From assembly GCA_020638835.1 (NCBI GenBank), contig JACKHV010000002.1, positions 653,134 through 717,133 of the forward strand: 64,000 nt of DNA. Direction: 5' to 3'. Position numbers and translations under genes: made by a program. The notes beneath the pieces were generated by a model. The model worked only from the letters and a program-made list of their open reading frames with translations. It had not been told where the DNA came from and did no database searches. Of this stretch, positions 11,748 to 20,371 are shown piece after piece. Within the stretch, counting starts at the first letter, position 1. Each line of letters begins with the position of its first letter. The DNA is from Planctomycetota bacterium. GTDB lineage: Bacteria; Planctomycetota; UBA1135; GCA-002686595.

Positions 11748-13607
11748 TCAAGGCGCTCCGGAGAGCGGCGGGCGCGCCGGTTCCGCGACGCCGACGTTCT
11801 CGACGCCGGCGGCGCCGCTGCGGCGCGGGTCCGAGTAGGCCGTGGGCGCACCGTTCGCGTCGACGAGGATCGCCTGGACGCTTCCGAGCCTGCGGTCGAC
11901 GAGCAGACACGGCTGGCCGCGCGCTTCGAGCCCGGCGATGGTCAGCTCGTCGAAGCCGCCGCCGAACTCGGCCTCGAACCAAGTCTCCGGCGGGCTCCAC
12001 TGCTGGTGCAGACGCGGCGCGTCCACGGCCGAGCGCAGGTCTTCTTCGAGCACGAGCACGCGCAGCAAGACCTGCACGACGCTCGTGATGATGCGCGGGC
12101 CGCCCGGGCTTCCGAGCACCAGCTCCGGCTTGCCGGCTTTCGAGCGCACGACCGTCGGCGTCATCGACGACAGCGGTCGCTTGTTCGGCGCGATCAGGTT
12201 CGCCGAGCTGCCGACCAGGCCGTACATGTTCGGCGCGTCGGGCTGGATCGCGAAGTCGTCGAGCTCGTTGTTCAGCAGGAAGCCCCCGTCGCGCACGAGG
12301 ATGCCGCTGCCGAAGCGGCCGTTCAGCGTCGTGGTCAGCGATAGCGCGTTGCCCTTGCGATCGACGACCGAGAGGTGCGTCGTCTCCGTGCTCTCGACCG
12401 GCGGCGGCGTCCACGGACCGACGTCGACGCGTGCGCGCTCGCCGATCTCCGAGCGCCGCCGCGCGATCCACGCGGGCGAGAGCAATTCGCTCACGGGCAC
12501 GTCGACGTGGTCGGGGTCGCCCATGTGCGCGGCGCGATCGGCGAAGCTCCCGCGCAGCGCCTCGATCCACCAGTGCAGCATGCGCACCGTGGGCTCGCGG
12601 CCCTCCGCACGCGTGAGTTCCGCTTCGAGCGGCAGCCCTTCGAGCACCGCGAGCGTCTGCTGCACGACGATGCCGCCCGAGCTGGGCGGCGGCATCGAGA
12701 AGATCTCGTGGCCGAGGAACCAACCGCGCAGCGGTTCGCGCGGGCGCGGTTCGTAGTTCGCGAGGTCGGCGAGGTCGACCGAGCCTCCGAGTCGCGCCTC
12801 GAGACCGGGGACGAGGACAGCGTCGAGTTCACGCACGATCGCCGACGCGATGCTGCCCGTGTAGAACGCGTCCGGCCCGCCGCGGCCGAGGCGCTCGAGC
12901 GTGTCCGCGAGCGCGGGTTGCTTGAACAGCGCGCCTTCGTCGAGCGGCTTGCCGCCCGGGTAGAACAGCTCGCGCGCGGCGTCGTTCCACATCGGATCGT
13001 CGACGCTGTCGCGCAGGTGCACGGCGAGCCACGGGTCGACGAGGAAGCCGTCGCGCGCGAGCGTCACGGCGGGCTCGACGAGTTCCTCGAAGGTGAAGCG
13101 ACCCGAGCCGCACTGTTGGTGCAGGCGGAACAGGCCGCTCGGCGTTCCCGGCACGCCGACCGACAGCGGGCCGCGGCGCGAGCGATCGGGCACCGCACTG
13201 CCTTCGTCGTCGAGGTAGCGCGCGACGAGCGTCGACGCGGGAGCCACCTCGCGGAAGTCGAGCGCCAGCGGCGCGCCGTGTGCGGGGACCCACAGCGCGA
13301 AGCCTCCGCCGCCCAGGTTCCCGGCCTGCGGATAGACGACCGCGAGCGCGAAGGCCGTCGCGACCGCGGCGTCCGCCGCGTTTCCGCCGCGCTCCAGTAC
13401 GTCGAGGCCGACCGCAGTCGCGAGCGGATGTTCACTGGCTACGGCACCGCGCTCGATGCCGTTCTGCTTCGACGACGCGCCGTTCGAGGCGCACGACGCC
13501 GCGAACAGCACCCCCACCGCGACGCAGCGGACGACGAAGCGCGAGGTCGCGCGTCGCCCGGCGGAGCGGGGCGCGAACTCAGAGCTTCGGACCGTCCCCC
13601 GAATCAA
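11748..13607 (-). CDS. gamma-glutamyltransferase, predicted lipoprotein
   Basis: Gamma-glutamyltransferase transfers or hydrolyses the gamma-glutamyl group of glutathione and related peptides. Family signatures are GIERGAVASEHPLAT and GGNAADAAVATAFALAV near the N-terminus, AGNLGGGGFA, and TTHLSVVDRKGNALSLTTTLN, where the first Thr (about residue 409) is the processing site and nucleophile. Later motifs are SSMTPTVV and GSPGGPRIITSVVQV. The N-terminus carries a lipobox (VLFAASC), so it is probably a lipid-anchored periplasmic protein. The start is uncertain: the TTG at 13607 overlaps the upstream NIL gene by 29 bases, and I see no better start before the signal peptide. It sits third in a four-gene run. 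Confidence 0.9.
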   Translation of the reverse strand: MIRGTVRSSEFAPRSAGRRATSRFVVRCVAVGVLFAASCASNGASSKQNGIERGAVASEHPLATAVGLDVLERGGNAADAAVATAFALAVVYPQAGNLGGGGFALWVPAHGAPLALDFREVAPASTLVARYLDDEGSAVPDRSRRGPLSVGVPGTPSGLFRLHQQCGSGRFTFEELVEPAVTLARDGFLVDPWLAVHLRDSVDDPMWNDAARELFYPGGKPLDEGALFKQPALADTLERLGRGGPDAFYTGSIASAIVRELDAVLVPGLEARLGGSVDLADLANYEPRPREPLRGWFLGHEIFSMPPPSSGGIVVQQTLAVLEGLPLEAELTRAEGREPTVRMLHWWIEALRGSFADRAAHMGDPDHVDVPVSELLSPAWIARRRSEIGERARVDVGPWTPPPVESTETTHLSVVDRKGNALSLTTTLNGRFGSGILVRDGGFLLNNELDDFAIQPDAPNMYGLVGSSANLIAPNKRPLSSMTPTVVRSKAGKPELVLGSPGGPRIITSVVQVLLRVLVLEEDLRSAVDAPRLHQQWSPPETWFEAEFGGGFDELTIAGLEARGQPCLLVDRRLGSVQAILVDANGAPTAYSDPRRSGAAGVENVGVAEPARPPLSGAP

Positions 13608-13830
13608 CGATTTCCTCGACCTTCACGCCGCGTTCGCGCAGGTACTCGATGGACTTCTGGATCGCCTCTTCCTTGCCCTCGATCTCCACCGCGACGAGCG
13701 CGACGGCGTCCGAGATGCTCGCCGCGCGAATGTTCGGGATCACGCCGAACTTCTCACCGAGCGTGTGGCTGACGATGGGCTCGGAGATGAGCTGTTGCGG
13801 AAAGGTGCAGAAGATCTTGCGGATGGCCAT
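13579..13830 (-). CDS. stand-alone NIL-domain protein (ferredoxin-like fold)
   Basis: An 83-residue protein matching the NIL domain, the small ferredoxin-like domain otherwise found at the C-terminus of methionine ABC-transporter ATPases (MetN) and with some ferredoxins. Features are KIFCTFPQQLISEPIVSHTLGEKFGV at the N-terminal strand/helix and a later EIEGKEEAIQKSIEYLRERGVKVE. In MetN the domain binds methionine and regulates transport. Here no ATPase is fused or adjacent, so the ligand is unknown. Its ATG overlaps the stop of the membrane protein upstream (TGATG), which implies translational coupling. Its end overlaps the start of the gamma-glutamyltransferase gene. Confidence 0.8.
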   Translation of the reverse strand: MAIRKIFCTFPQQLISEPIVSHTLGEKFGVIPNIRAASISDAVALVAVEIEGKEEAIQKSIEYLRERGVKVEEIVDSGDGPKL

Positions 13831-14477
13831 CAGTGGTTCTCCAGGTGGGTCGCCGGACTCACGGCGGCGCGACGCGCGCGCCACGCCGACGACACGGCGA
13901 GAGCGCAGCATCCCACCACAAAGAGGGCCGGACCTGCAACCTTGCCGCGCCATGCGAGGCGCAGTTCCGGGCCGATGTCGAGCGTGCCCGCCGGGTCGTA
14001 GAGCGCGGGATGTCGCATCCAGTCCACGCCGGCGCTCTCGAGCACCAGCGAGACGGGCGAGACGTCGAGCAAGTGCGCGGTGAGTTCCGGCGGCCAGGGC
14101 CGTGCGAGTTGTCCGAAGCCCGTCGCCGCGCCGGAGAGTGCGAGCGTCAGCGCGAACCAGAGCCCCGCGCCGGTCCACCTTCCGTCCGTCGCGCGTCCCG
14201 TCGCGAGACCGAGCAGGAACAACCCGCAGATCACGAGCGCGGCCCACGCGGACACCGGCGCTGCCGTGAAGGCCGCGAAGGCGTAGAGCACCGCGAGCGC
14301 GACGAGCAGCGGTGCGAAGCGACGCACGTCCGCGCAGCGCTCGGCGCCCGCGAGCTGTCCCGCCGCCGGCGCGGCGAGCGCGGCCCAGGCGAGCGCGAGC
14401 ACCGAACCGCGCTCGGCGCCCGGGTACGCGATGCCAGCGACGAGCAACACGGTCGAGAGGACGAGGAGCGGGCGCAT
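13830..14477 (-). CDS. multi-pass membrane protein, function unknown
   Basis: The 215-residue protein is very rich in Ala, Leu, Val and Gly, with about six hydrophobic stretches, for example LLVLSTVLLVAGIAYPGA, FAPLLVALAVLYAFAAFTAA and AALVICGLFLLGLATG. A non-hydrophobic segment before the last helix (VLESAGVDWMRHPALYDPAGT) probably faces the periplasm. No family is recognised. It is the first gene of the run that continues with the NIL-domain protein, gamma-glutamyltransferase and SGNH protein, and it is coupled to the NIL gene by a TGATG overlap. That coupling suggests the two small proteins work together. tRNA-Cys lies about 100 bases upstream on the same strand. Confidence 0.7.
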   Translation of the reverse strand: MRPLLVLSTVLLVAGIAYPGAERGSVLALAWAALAAPAAGQLAGAERCADVRRFAPLLVALAVLYAFAAFTAAPVSAWAALVICGLFLLGLATGRATDGRWTGAGLWFALTLALSGAATGFGQLARPWPPELTAHLLDVSPVSLVLESAGVDWMRHPALYDPAGTLDIGPELRLAWRGKVAGPALFVVGCCALAVSSAWRARRAAVSPATHLENH

Positions 14478-14573
14478 GACGGCGCCAACTTACTCGTCGC
14501 GCACGCGCGGAGCGAGACGCTGGCCGCACGCGGAGTTCCGGGCTCGATCGAAACGTTCGAGAGCGCGCGGAGA

Positions 14574-14649
14574 TGGAGGCGGCACCCGGACTCGAACCGG
14601 GGAATAACGGATTTGCAATCCGTCGCCTTAGCCACTTGGCTATGCCGCC
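14574..14649 (-). tRNA. tRNA-Cys (anticodon GCA)
   Basis: The minus-strand cloverleaf has a 7-base acceptor stem GGCGGCA/TGCCGCC, an anticodon arm ACGGA-TTGCAAA-TCCGT and a T arm containing GGTTCGAGTCC. The discriminator is U, as expected for tRNA-Cys, and CCA is encoded in the genome. Confidence 0.95.
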
Positions 14650-14666
14650 TCGCGTGAGGACCGGAG

Positions 14667-14694
14667 AGGATACCCGGCCGCTGCCGCTCGTCAA
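14667..14694 (-). promoter_or_regulatory. candidate promoter for tRNA-Cys
   Basis: On the minus strand TTGACG and TATCCT are separated by 16 bases, with the -10 box ending 18 bases before the tRNA 5' end. This is the clearest sigma-70-type match in the window. On the other strand, a TAGAAT at 14723-14728 lies 13 bases before tRNA-Leu but lacks a good -35 box. Confidence 0.6.
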
Positions 14695-14741
14695 GGATCA
14701 GTCCCGCGGCGCGCGGGCTTGATAGAATCCTCAGGCCGCGC

Positions 14742-14828
14742 GGGGAGATGGCGGAACTGGCAGACGCATCGGACTTAAAATCCGAAGCCCTCACGGGCGT
14801 CCGGGTTCGATCCCCGGTCTCCCCACCA
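14742..14828 (+). tRNA. tRNA-Leu (anticodon TAA)
   Basis: An 87-base class II tRNA with acceptor GGGGAGA/TCTCCCC, an anticodon arm TCGGA-CTTAAAA-TCCGA reading UAA, a variable arm (GCCCTCACGGGCGT), a T arm with GGTTCGATCCC, discriminator A and encoded CCA. It is divergent from tRNA-Cys, 92 bases away. Confidence 0.95.
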
Positions 14829-14878
14829 GCGCGCGCACTGACGCGGCTCTCGGGTTCCGCGGCGCGTCGGCCCGGAAC

Positions 14879-14920
14879 GCGCGACGCGCGCCCCGACCGA
14901 GATCGGAGCGCGCGTCGTGC
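14879..14920. terminator. hairpin between tRNA-Leu and citrate synthase
   Basis: A 13-base stem with one mismatch around GCGACGCGCGC/GCGCGCGTCG, and a 16-base loop. It lies between the tRNA-Leu 3' end (+) and the citrate synthase stop (-), so it can serve both. There is no T tract. Confidence 0.55.
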
Positions 14921-14941
14921 AGCGGAGTTGACCGCGCAGCC

Positions 14942-16087
14942 TCAGCCGCGCTGGTCGATCGGGACGTAGGTCGCGTCGTGGACGCCGGTGTAGATCTGGC
15001 CGGGACGGAAGATCTTGTTGCCGTCCATCTGTTCGCACCAGTGCGCGAGCCAGCCGGTGACGCGCGCGATCGCGAAGATCGGCGTGAAGAAGTCGGTCGG
15101 GATACCGAGCTTCTCGTAGACGATGCCGCTGAAGAAGTCGACGTTCGGGTGGATGCCCTTCGCGCCGAGCTTGGCGACGACGGCGTCCTCGAGCGCGAGC
15201 GCGGTGTCGTAGACCGGCGTGCTGCCGAGCTTCTCGCGGACCTCGCGAACGAGGGTCTGCAGGCGCTTCGCGCGCGGGTCCTTCGTCTTGTAGACGCGGT
15301 GGCCGAAGCCCATGATCTTGCCCTTGCTGGCCGACATCTTCTCGAGCCAGGCGGGCACCGCGGCGGCGGAACCGATCGCTTCGAGCTGTTCCAGCACCCG
15401 CTCGTTCGCGCCGCCGTGCAGCGGTCCCTTCAGCGCTCCGACTGCCGAGGCGCAGACCGAGTACGGGTCGGCTTCGGTCGAGGCGACGACGCGCGCGGCG
15501 AAGGTCGACGCGTTCATCGTGTGATCGGCGTGCAGCACGAGGCAGACGTCGAGCACGTGCGCCTCGAGGGCGTCCGGCTTCTGGCCGTTCAGCATGTAGA
15601 GGAAGTTCGCGGCGGTGTCGAGGTTCGGGTCGGGCGCCACGAAGGGCTTCCCGGCACGCGCGCGAGCGAAGGCGGCGACGAGCGTGGGCGTGGCGGCGAT
15701 CAGGCGCGCGCAAGCGTCTTCACGCTGCGCGGCGTCGTGCACGTCGATCACGGGGCTCTCCATGCCGAGCATCGCGAGGCCCGCTTGCAGCGCGGCCATC
15801 GGGTGCCCTTGCTTGGGCAGCTTCGAGATGACTTCGACGACGTCGTCGCCGATGCCGCGGTAGCCGTTCAGCTTCTTGCGGAAGCCATTGAGTTGCGCCT
15901 TCGTCGGCAGCTCGCCGTTCAGCAAGAGCCAGCTCGTCTCCTCGAAGTTGCTCTTCTCCGCGAGGGTCTCGATGCGGTGCCCTCGGTACTCGAGGATGCC
16001 CGCCTGACCGTCGATGTAGCTGATCGACGACTCGGCGGCCGGGATCCCGGCGAGGCCGGGAACGAGTTCTTTGTCCTGGACAGTCAC
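14942..16087 (-). CDS. gltA: citrate synthase
   Basis: This enzyme condenses acetyl-CoA and oxaloacetate at the entry of the TCA cycle. The 381-residue length fits the short bacterial form. Signatures are YIDGQAGILEYRGHRIETLAE at the N-terminus, LHADHTMNASTF, the His-containing GPLHGGANERVLEQL, and IMGFGHRVYKTKDPRAK with the catalytic His. A catalytic Asp is expected near VDFFSGIVYEKLG. The start is GTG at 16087 with no clear Shine-Dalgarno. It lies downstream of the leucyl aminopeptidase gene but is separated by a 154-base gap, so it probably has its own promoter. Malate dehydrogenase lies far away in this window (52084-53079). Confidence 0.96.
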   Translation of the reverse strand: MTVQDKELVPGLAGIPAAESSISYIDGQAGILEYRGHRIETLAEKSNFEETSWLLLNGELPTKAQLNGFRKKLNGYRGIGDDVVEVISKLPKQGHPMAALQAGLAMLGMESPVIDVHDAAQREDACARLIAATPTLVAAFARARAGKPFVAPDPNLDTAANFLYMLNGQKPDALEAHVLDVCLVLHADHTMNASTFAARVVASTEADPYSVCASAVGALKGPLHGGANERVLEQLEAIGSAAAVPAWLEKMSASKGKIMGFGHRVYKTKDPRAKRLQTLVREVREKLGSTPVYDTALALEDAVVAKLGAKGIHPNVDFFSGIVYEKLGIPTDFFTPIFAIARVTGWLAHWCEQMDGNKIFRPGQIYTGVHDATYVPIDQRG

Positions 16088-16128
16088 GACAGTGCGGGTC
16101 GAGGTTCTGAAGGAGAGATGCGAGGTGC

Positions 16129-16154
16129 CTCGGAAGCGCGAAGTGCCTTCCGAG
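16129..16154 (-). promoter_or_regulatory. hairpin in the citrate synthase leader
   Basis: An 8-base perfect stem (CTCGGAAG/CTTCCGAG) with a 10-base loop, about 42 bases upstream of the GTG start. It could be a leader structure or the tail of a pepA terminator. Another short palindrome (TCCCCTGCGGGGA) lies close to the pepA end. Confidence 0.25.
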
Positions 16155-16241
16155 TCGGTGCTGATGCACTCGTCGCCGGCGACCGATGCGGGGGCGGAAT
16201 CCCCTGCGGGGATCGACCGGCGAGAGTTCGTTCGAAGGCTG

Positions 16242-17711
16242 CTAGTCGCGGTGGCAAAGGTACTGGATCAGCAAGCGGGTGCCAACCCCCGTACCTCCCT
16301 TCCCGCCCACGTAGTCGCGGGCTTTCTGGTTCCAAGCCGTGCCCGCGATGTCGAGGTGCGCCCACTCCGTCTCGCCCACGAAGTGCGAGAGGAAGGCCGC
16401 GCCGGCGATCGAGCCGCCGCCCATCTCGGGGGTGGTGATGTTGCGTAGATCCGCGGGGCCGCCCTTCATGTTCTCGAGGAACTCGGGGAGCAGCGGCAGC
16501 GGCCAGACGCGCTCGGAGACGGCCTTTCCGGCGGCGGACAGCGCATCGCGCAGGGCGTCGGTGGTCGCGTACATGCCGGAGATCTCGTGGCCGAGCGCCA
16601 TCACCACCGCGCCGGTCAGGGTCGCGAGGTCGATGATCGTGTCGGGCTTCACCTTGGTGACCGTGTAGGTCAGCGCGTCGGCGAGGATCAGGCGACCCTC
16701 TGCGTCCGTGTTCACGACCTCGACGGTCGTGCCGTTCATGCCGACGTGGACATCACCGGGCTTCGTGGCCAAGCCGTCCGGGAGGTTCTCGGAGCTCGGC
16801 ACGATGCCGTGCACCTCGAAGCCCACGTCGATCGACGCGAGGGCGTGGAAGGCGCCCAGGACCGCGGCGGAGCCGGACATGTCGAAGCGCATGTCTTCCA
16901 TACCGCGCGACGGCTTCAGGCTGATGCCGCCGGCGTCGAAGGTCAGACCCTTGCCGACCAGCGCGATCTTGCCCTTGCTCTTGCTCTTCGGCTTGTAGAC
17001 GAGGTGGATCAGCTTGGCCGGTTCGTGCGAGCCGGCGGAGACGCCCAGGAGGAGCCCCATGCCGAGCTTCTTCATCGCCGCTTCGTCGAGCACCTTGCAG
17101 GTGATGCGGTCGGAGCGACGGGCGAGCCCGCGCGCCTCTGCGGCGAGCGCCGTGGGCGTCAGCTGGTTGCCGGCGCGGTTCTGCAGGTCGCGCGTGAAGC
17201 AGTTCGCCTCGGCCAGCGCGGTGCCGCGCTTCACGCCTTGGCGGAACGCGCTGCCGGCGGCGAGCGTCTGCGCCTTCGCGAGCTTGAGCGGCTCGGGCTT
17301 GCTCTTGCCGAGGTCGTAGCGGTAGTGCCCCATCACCAGGCCTTCGGCGATCGCGCAGCCGACCGCCTCGGCGCCGTCCGCGAGCTTCGCGATCGACTCG
17401 TCGACGTAGATCACGGCGGACTTGGCTCCGGAGGACTCGGCCTGCGACGCGGCGACGCCGGCGGCACGGCGCAGTCCTTCCGCGTCGACGGACTTGGCGT
17501 CACCGAGACCGACGAGCGCGACGCGCGAGACGCTGCCCGCGGTGGCGTCGGAGAAGCGGACCTGCCGTGCTTCGCCCTTGAAGTCGTCGAGCGCGGCCTT
17601 GGTGAGCGCGACGTCGCCGGGGAGCGAGGGTTTCTTGCCCTCGACGCCGAAACAGATGAGCAGCTCGGCCTTCGGACAGCTTCCGCTGTAGTCCTTGTGG
17701 GTCAGTTTCAT
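16242..17711 (-). CDS. pepA: leucyl aminopeptidase, M17 family
   Basis: A cytosolic, normally hexameric, two-metal aminopeptidase. The C-terminal catalytic domain shows LVGKGLTFDAGGISLKP (metal-binding Lys and Asp), DMSGSAAVLGAFHAL and the family signature NTDAEGRLILADAL. The N-terminal half is the more variable M17 regulatory domain. The 489-residue length is normal. The start is ATG 17711, without an obvious Shine-Dalgarno. The gene lies 72 bases after the ETF-quinone oxidoreductase stop, on the same strand. Confidence 0.95.
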   Translation of the reverse strand: MKLTHKDYSGSCPKAELLICFGVEGKKPSLPGDVALTKAALDDFKGEARQVRFSDATAGSVSRVALVGLGDAKSVDAEGLRRAAGVAASQAESSGAKSAVIYVDESIAKLADGAEAVGCAIAEGLVMGHYRYDLGKSKPEPLKLAKAQTLAAGSAFRQGVKRGTALAEANCFTRDLQNRAGNQLTPTALAAEARGLARRSDRITCKVLDEAAMKKLGMGLLLGVSAGSHEPAKLIHLVYKPKSKSKGKIALVGKGLTFDAGGISLKPSRGMEDMRFDMSGSAAVLGAFHALASIDVGFEVHGIVPSSENLPDGLATKPGDVHVGMNGTTVEVVNTDAEGRLILADALTYTVTKVKPDTIIDLATLTGAVVMALGHEISGMYATTDALRDALSAAGKAVSERVWPLPLLPEFLENMKGGPADLRNITTPEMGGGSIAGAAFLSHFVGETEWAHLDIAGTAWNQKARDYVGGKGGTGVGTRLLIQYLCHRD

Positions 17712-17783
17712 GGGGGATGTTCTAGTCGAATCGTAGTGGGCCGGGTCGGGCGGATCGGACGCGGGTCACGTCCGGATCACGCG

Positions 17784-19469
17784 CTACATGTCGATGTATT
17801 TGGGGCCGCCTCCGCCTTCGGGGACCACCCACTCGATGTTCTCGTAGGGGTCCGCGATGTCGCAGGTCTTGCAGTGCACGCAGTTCGACGCGTTGATCAC
17901 GACGCCGGTCGGCTGCGGTGTGTCGGGCCACTCGTAGACCGCGGCCGGGCAGAAGTGCTGGCAAGGATTGCCGTACTCCTCCGTGCAGCGCTCGACGCAG
18001 ATCGAGGGATCCGGGATCAACAAGTGGCTGGGTTGGTCTTCCTCGTGGATCGCGCCCGACCAGTAGACGTCGGTCAGCTTGTCCATCGAGTCGCCGTCGT
18101 TGTACGACGGCTTCGTCATGCGGCTCTCGGAGACCGGACGCATCGTCTCGTGGTCGGCGTGACCGCGTCGGCGCGCGACGAGTCCGCGTCCACCGGTGAC
18201 CATCTGCACCGCGACGTCGACCATGCCGCCGAACATGCCGCCGTCGAACGCCTGGCGGAAGTTGCGCACCTTGTAGAGCTCGTCTTTCGCCCAGGACGCC
18301 TCGAAGAGCTGCGTGTACTTCGCGAGCTTCGCGGCGGAGGTGTCGCCGGCCTCGAGCGCTTCCGCGATCGCTTCCGCGGCGAGCATCCCCGACTTGATCG
18401 CGAGGTGCACGCCTTTCAAGGACGACGCGTTGAGGAAGCCGGCCGTGTCCCCCACCAGGCAGAAGCCGTCGCCTTGCAGCTTCGGCATGGCGAAGTAGCC
18501 GCCCTCCGGGATGGTCTTCGCGCCGTAGCGCACGACCTTGCCGCCCTCGATGATCTTGTTGACGAAGGGGTGCTGCTTCCACTTCACGAACAGCGCGTGC
18601 GGATCGAGCTGCGCGTCGTGGTGGTCGAGCGGCGTGACGTAGCCGACGGAGACCTTGTCCTCGGCGACGCCGTAGATCCAGCCGCCGCCGTATCCGTCGG
18701 TGCCGAGCGGTTCGCCCGCCGTGTGGAAAACCGTGCCGAGCAGTTCCTTGCCGCGCTCCGCGGGGATCTCCCAGATCTCCTTGCAGCCGGTCGACCAGGT
18801 CTGGTCGTTGCTCTCCGCGGCCAGGCCGAGCTTCGCGATCAAGCCCTTCGCGAGCGAGCCGCGCGTGCCTTCGGCGAAGACGGTCACGGCGGCGCGCACG
18901 TCCATGCCGGGCTCGAAGGTCGCCTTCTGCGAGCCGTCCTTGGCGATGCCGCTGTCGCGCGTCTGCACGCCGATCACGCGGTTGCCGTCGTACGCGACCT
19001 CGGCGCCGGCGAAGCCCGCGTAGACTTCGATCCCGGCTTCCTCGGCGCGGTCCTTCAACCAGCTGACGACGTGGTTGAGGCTGATGATCACGTTGCCGTG
19101 GTTGCGCAGCTGCGGCGGCACGAGCATCCCGTCGAGGCGGTTGTGCTTGCCGTTCTTGCGCAGGTAGACCATCGCGTCGTAACCGACGTCGGCGGCGACG
19201 GGGAAGCCGCGGTCGCGCCAGTCGGGGAACAGCTCGGCGATGCCCTTGGTCTTCATCACCGCGCCGGACAGCGTGTGATGTCCGATCTCCTCGGCCTTCT
19301 CGAGCACGAGGATCGTCTTGTCCTCGATGCCGCGTTCCGCCAGGAGGCGCTGCAAGTGGATCGCGCAGCTGAGCGACGCGGGACCGGCGCCGACGAGGAG
19401 CACGTCGACTTCGAGTTCCTCGCGCTCGACGTCTCGAGCGTTCAGCGAGGTGATCTTTCCGTCAGTCAT
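17784..19469 (-). CDS. electron transfer flavoprotein-ubiquinone oxidoreductase
   Basis: ETF-QO passes electrons from reduced ETF (fatty-acid and amino-acid oxidation) to the membrane quinone pool. The 561-residue protein has an N-terminal FAD motif (LLVGAGPASLSCAIHL, residues 25-40), a middle region LVGDTAGFLNASSLKGVH, and a C-terminal ferredoxin-like part with cysteines for a 4Fe-4S cluster (HFCPAAVYEW and NCVHCKTCDIADP). It ends in the typical WVVPEGGGGPKYI. ATG 19469 was chosen because of AAGGGA 8-13 bases upstream; an in-frame extension to 19583 is possible but unlikely. No ETF alpha or beta gene is in the window. Confidence 0.95.
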   Translation of the reverse strand: MTDGKITSLNARDVEREELEVDVLLVGAGPASLSCAIHLQRLLAERGIEDKTILVLEKAEEIGHHTLSGAVMKTKGIAELFPDWRDRGFPVAADVGYDAMVYLRKNGKHNRLDGMLVPPQLRNHGNVIISLNHVVSWLKDRAEEAGIEVYAGFAGAEVAYDGNRVIGVQTRDSGIAKDGSQKATFEPGMDVRAAVTVFAEGTRGSLAKGLIAKLGLAAESNDQTWSTGCKEIWEIPAERGKELLGTVFHTAGEPLGTDGYGGGWIYGVAEDKVSVGYVTPLDHHDAQLDPHALFVKWKQHPFVNKIIEGGKVVRYGAKTIPEGGYFAMPKLQGDGFCLVGDTAGFLNASSLKGVHLAIKSGMLAAEAIAEALEAGDTSAAKLAKYTQLFEASWAKDELYKVRNFRQAFDGGMFGGMVDVAVQMVTGGRGLVARRRGHADHETMRPVSESRMTKPSYNDGDSMDKLTDVYWSGAIHEEDQPSHLLIPDPSICVERCTEEYGNPCQHFCPAAVYEWPDTPQPTGVVINASNCVHCKTCDIADPYENIEWVVPEGGGGPKYIDM

Positions 19470-19688
19470 GTGGGCGATTCCCTTGCGATGGATTCCGCGC
19501 CATGGAGGGTGGCGCGCGGTCGCTGTTGCATCCACGCCGCCCACGGATCGGTCCGTTCGAGCCGGCTCGCGGCGGGGATTCAAGCCGAAGAGAATATCAC
19601 CGCGCGAGGTCGATTCCCACGGCTCCCGCGCCGGATCGCGGCTTTCGACGGGGTTCCGCGCGCGGCTACGCAGAGGAGCGCAGCGCCC

Positions 19689-19705
19689 CGGAGGCGGCGC
19701 CTCCG
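19689..19705 (-). terminator. hairpin after the ssb-moaDE-hydrolase operon
   Basis: The palindrome CGGAGGC-GGC-GCCTCCG starts ten bases after the stop of the hydrolase gene (minus strand). It has no T tract. The rest of the 245-base gap up to 19714 shows nothing further that I recognise. Confidence 0.5.
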
Positions 19706-19714
19706 AAGCCGTGC

Positions 19715-20371
19715 CTACATCATCCCGCGGAAGCGCTCCGGAGCGAGCAGGAACGGGTTCGTGCGCCGCTCGTGGCCGAGCGTCGAGGTCGGGCCGTGAC
19801 CCGACACGAAGGTCACGTCGTCGCCGAGCGGCAGCAGTTCTTCACGGATCGAGCGGATGAGGGTGTCGTAGTCGCCGCGCGGGAAGTCGGTGCGTCCGAT
19901 CGAGCCCTGGAACAGCACGTCGCCGACGAGCGCCAGTAGGTCCTCGCGGTCGAAGAAGACGACGTGTCCCGGTGTGTGTCCGGGACAGAAGAGCACCTCG
20001 AGCTCGACCTCGCCGAAGCTCACGCGGTCTCCCCCCTCGAGCCAGCGGTCGACCGTCGGGACTTCGACCGCGCCGAAGCCGTACTCGGCCGCCTGCCGGG
20101 GCAGCAGGTCGAGCCAGAACTTGTCCTCGATGTTCGGGCCCTCGACCGGCACGTCGAGGCGCCGCGCGAGTTCGGCGGTGCCCGAGGCGTGGTCGACGTG
20201 GCCGTGCGTCAGGAGGATCTTCTCGATCTCCACTTCGCGCGACTCGGCCTCGCGCAGGATGCGGTCGACCTCGCCGCCGGGGTCGCAGACCGCGCCCTTG
20301 CCGGTGGCGGTGCAGCGCAGCAGCGTGCAGTTCTGCTGGAAGGGCGTGACGGGGATGATGCGGACGTCCAT
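19715..20371 (-). CDS. metallo-beta-lactamase-fold hydrolase (glyoxalase II-like)
   Basis: The 218-residue protein carries the family metal motif THGHVDHASG (H56, H58, D60, H61), a later Asp/His in CPGHTPGHVVFF, and SGHGPTSTLGHE near the end. By family it hydrolyses thioesters such as S-lactoylglutathione, or polysulfide/persulfide substrates; the sequence does not settle which. The ATG at 20371 overlaps the moaD/moaE stop (TGATG), with a GTG one codon upstream, so it is translated from the ssb-moaDE message. A thioester or sulfur role next to MoaD-MoaE would be coherent but is inference. Confidence 0.87.
   Translation of the reverse strand: MDVRIIPVTPFQQNCTLLRCTATGKGAVCDPGGEVDRILREAESREVEIEKILLTHGHVDHASGTAELARRLDVPVEGPNIEDKFWLDLLPRQAAEYGFGAVEVPTVDRWLEGGDRVSFGEVELEVLFCPGHTPGHVVFFDREDLLALVGDVLFQGSIGRTDFPRGDYDTLIRSIREELLPLGDDVTFVSGHGPTSTLGHERRTNPFLLAPERFRGMM

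Noticed and set aside
13579..13830. PurS-like small protein
   Set aside because: Size and fold type are similar, but the sequence pattern fits the NIL domain and no purine genes are nearby.
16587..19799. 1070-residue open frame antisense to pepA and the ETF-quinone oxidoreductase
   Set aside because: It is the mirror of two well-supported genes, has low complexity and no recognisable domain.
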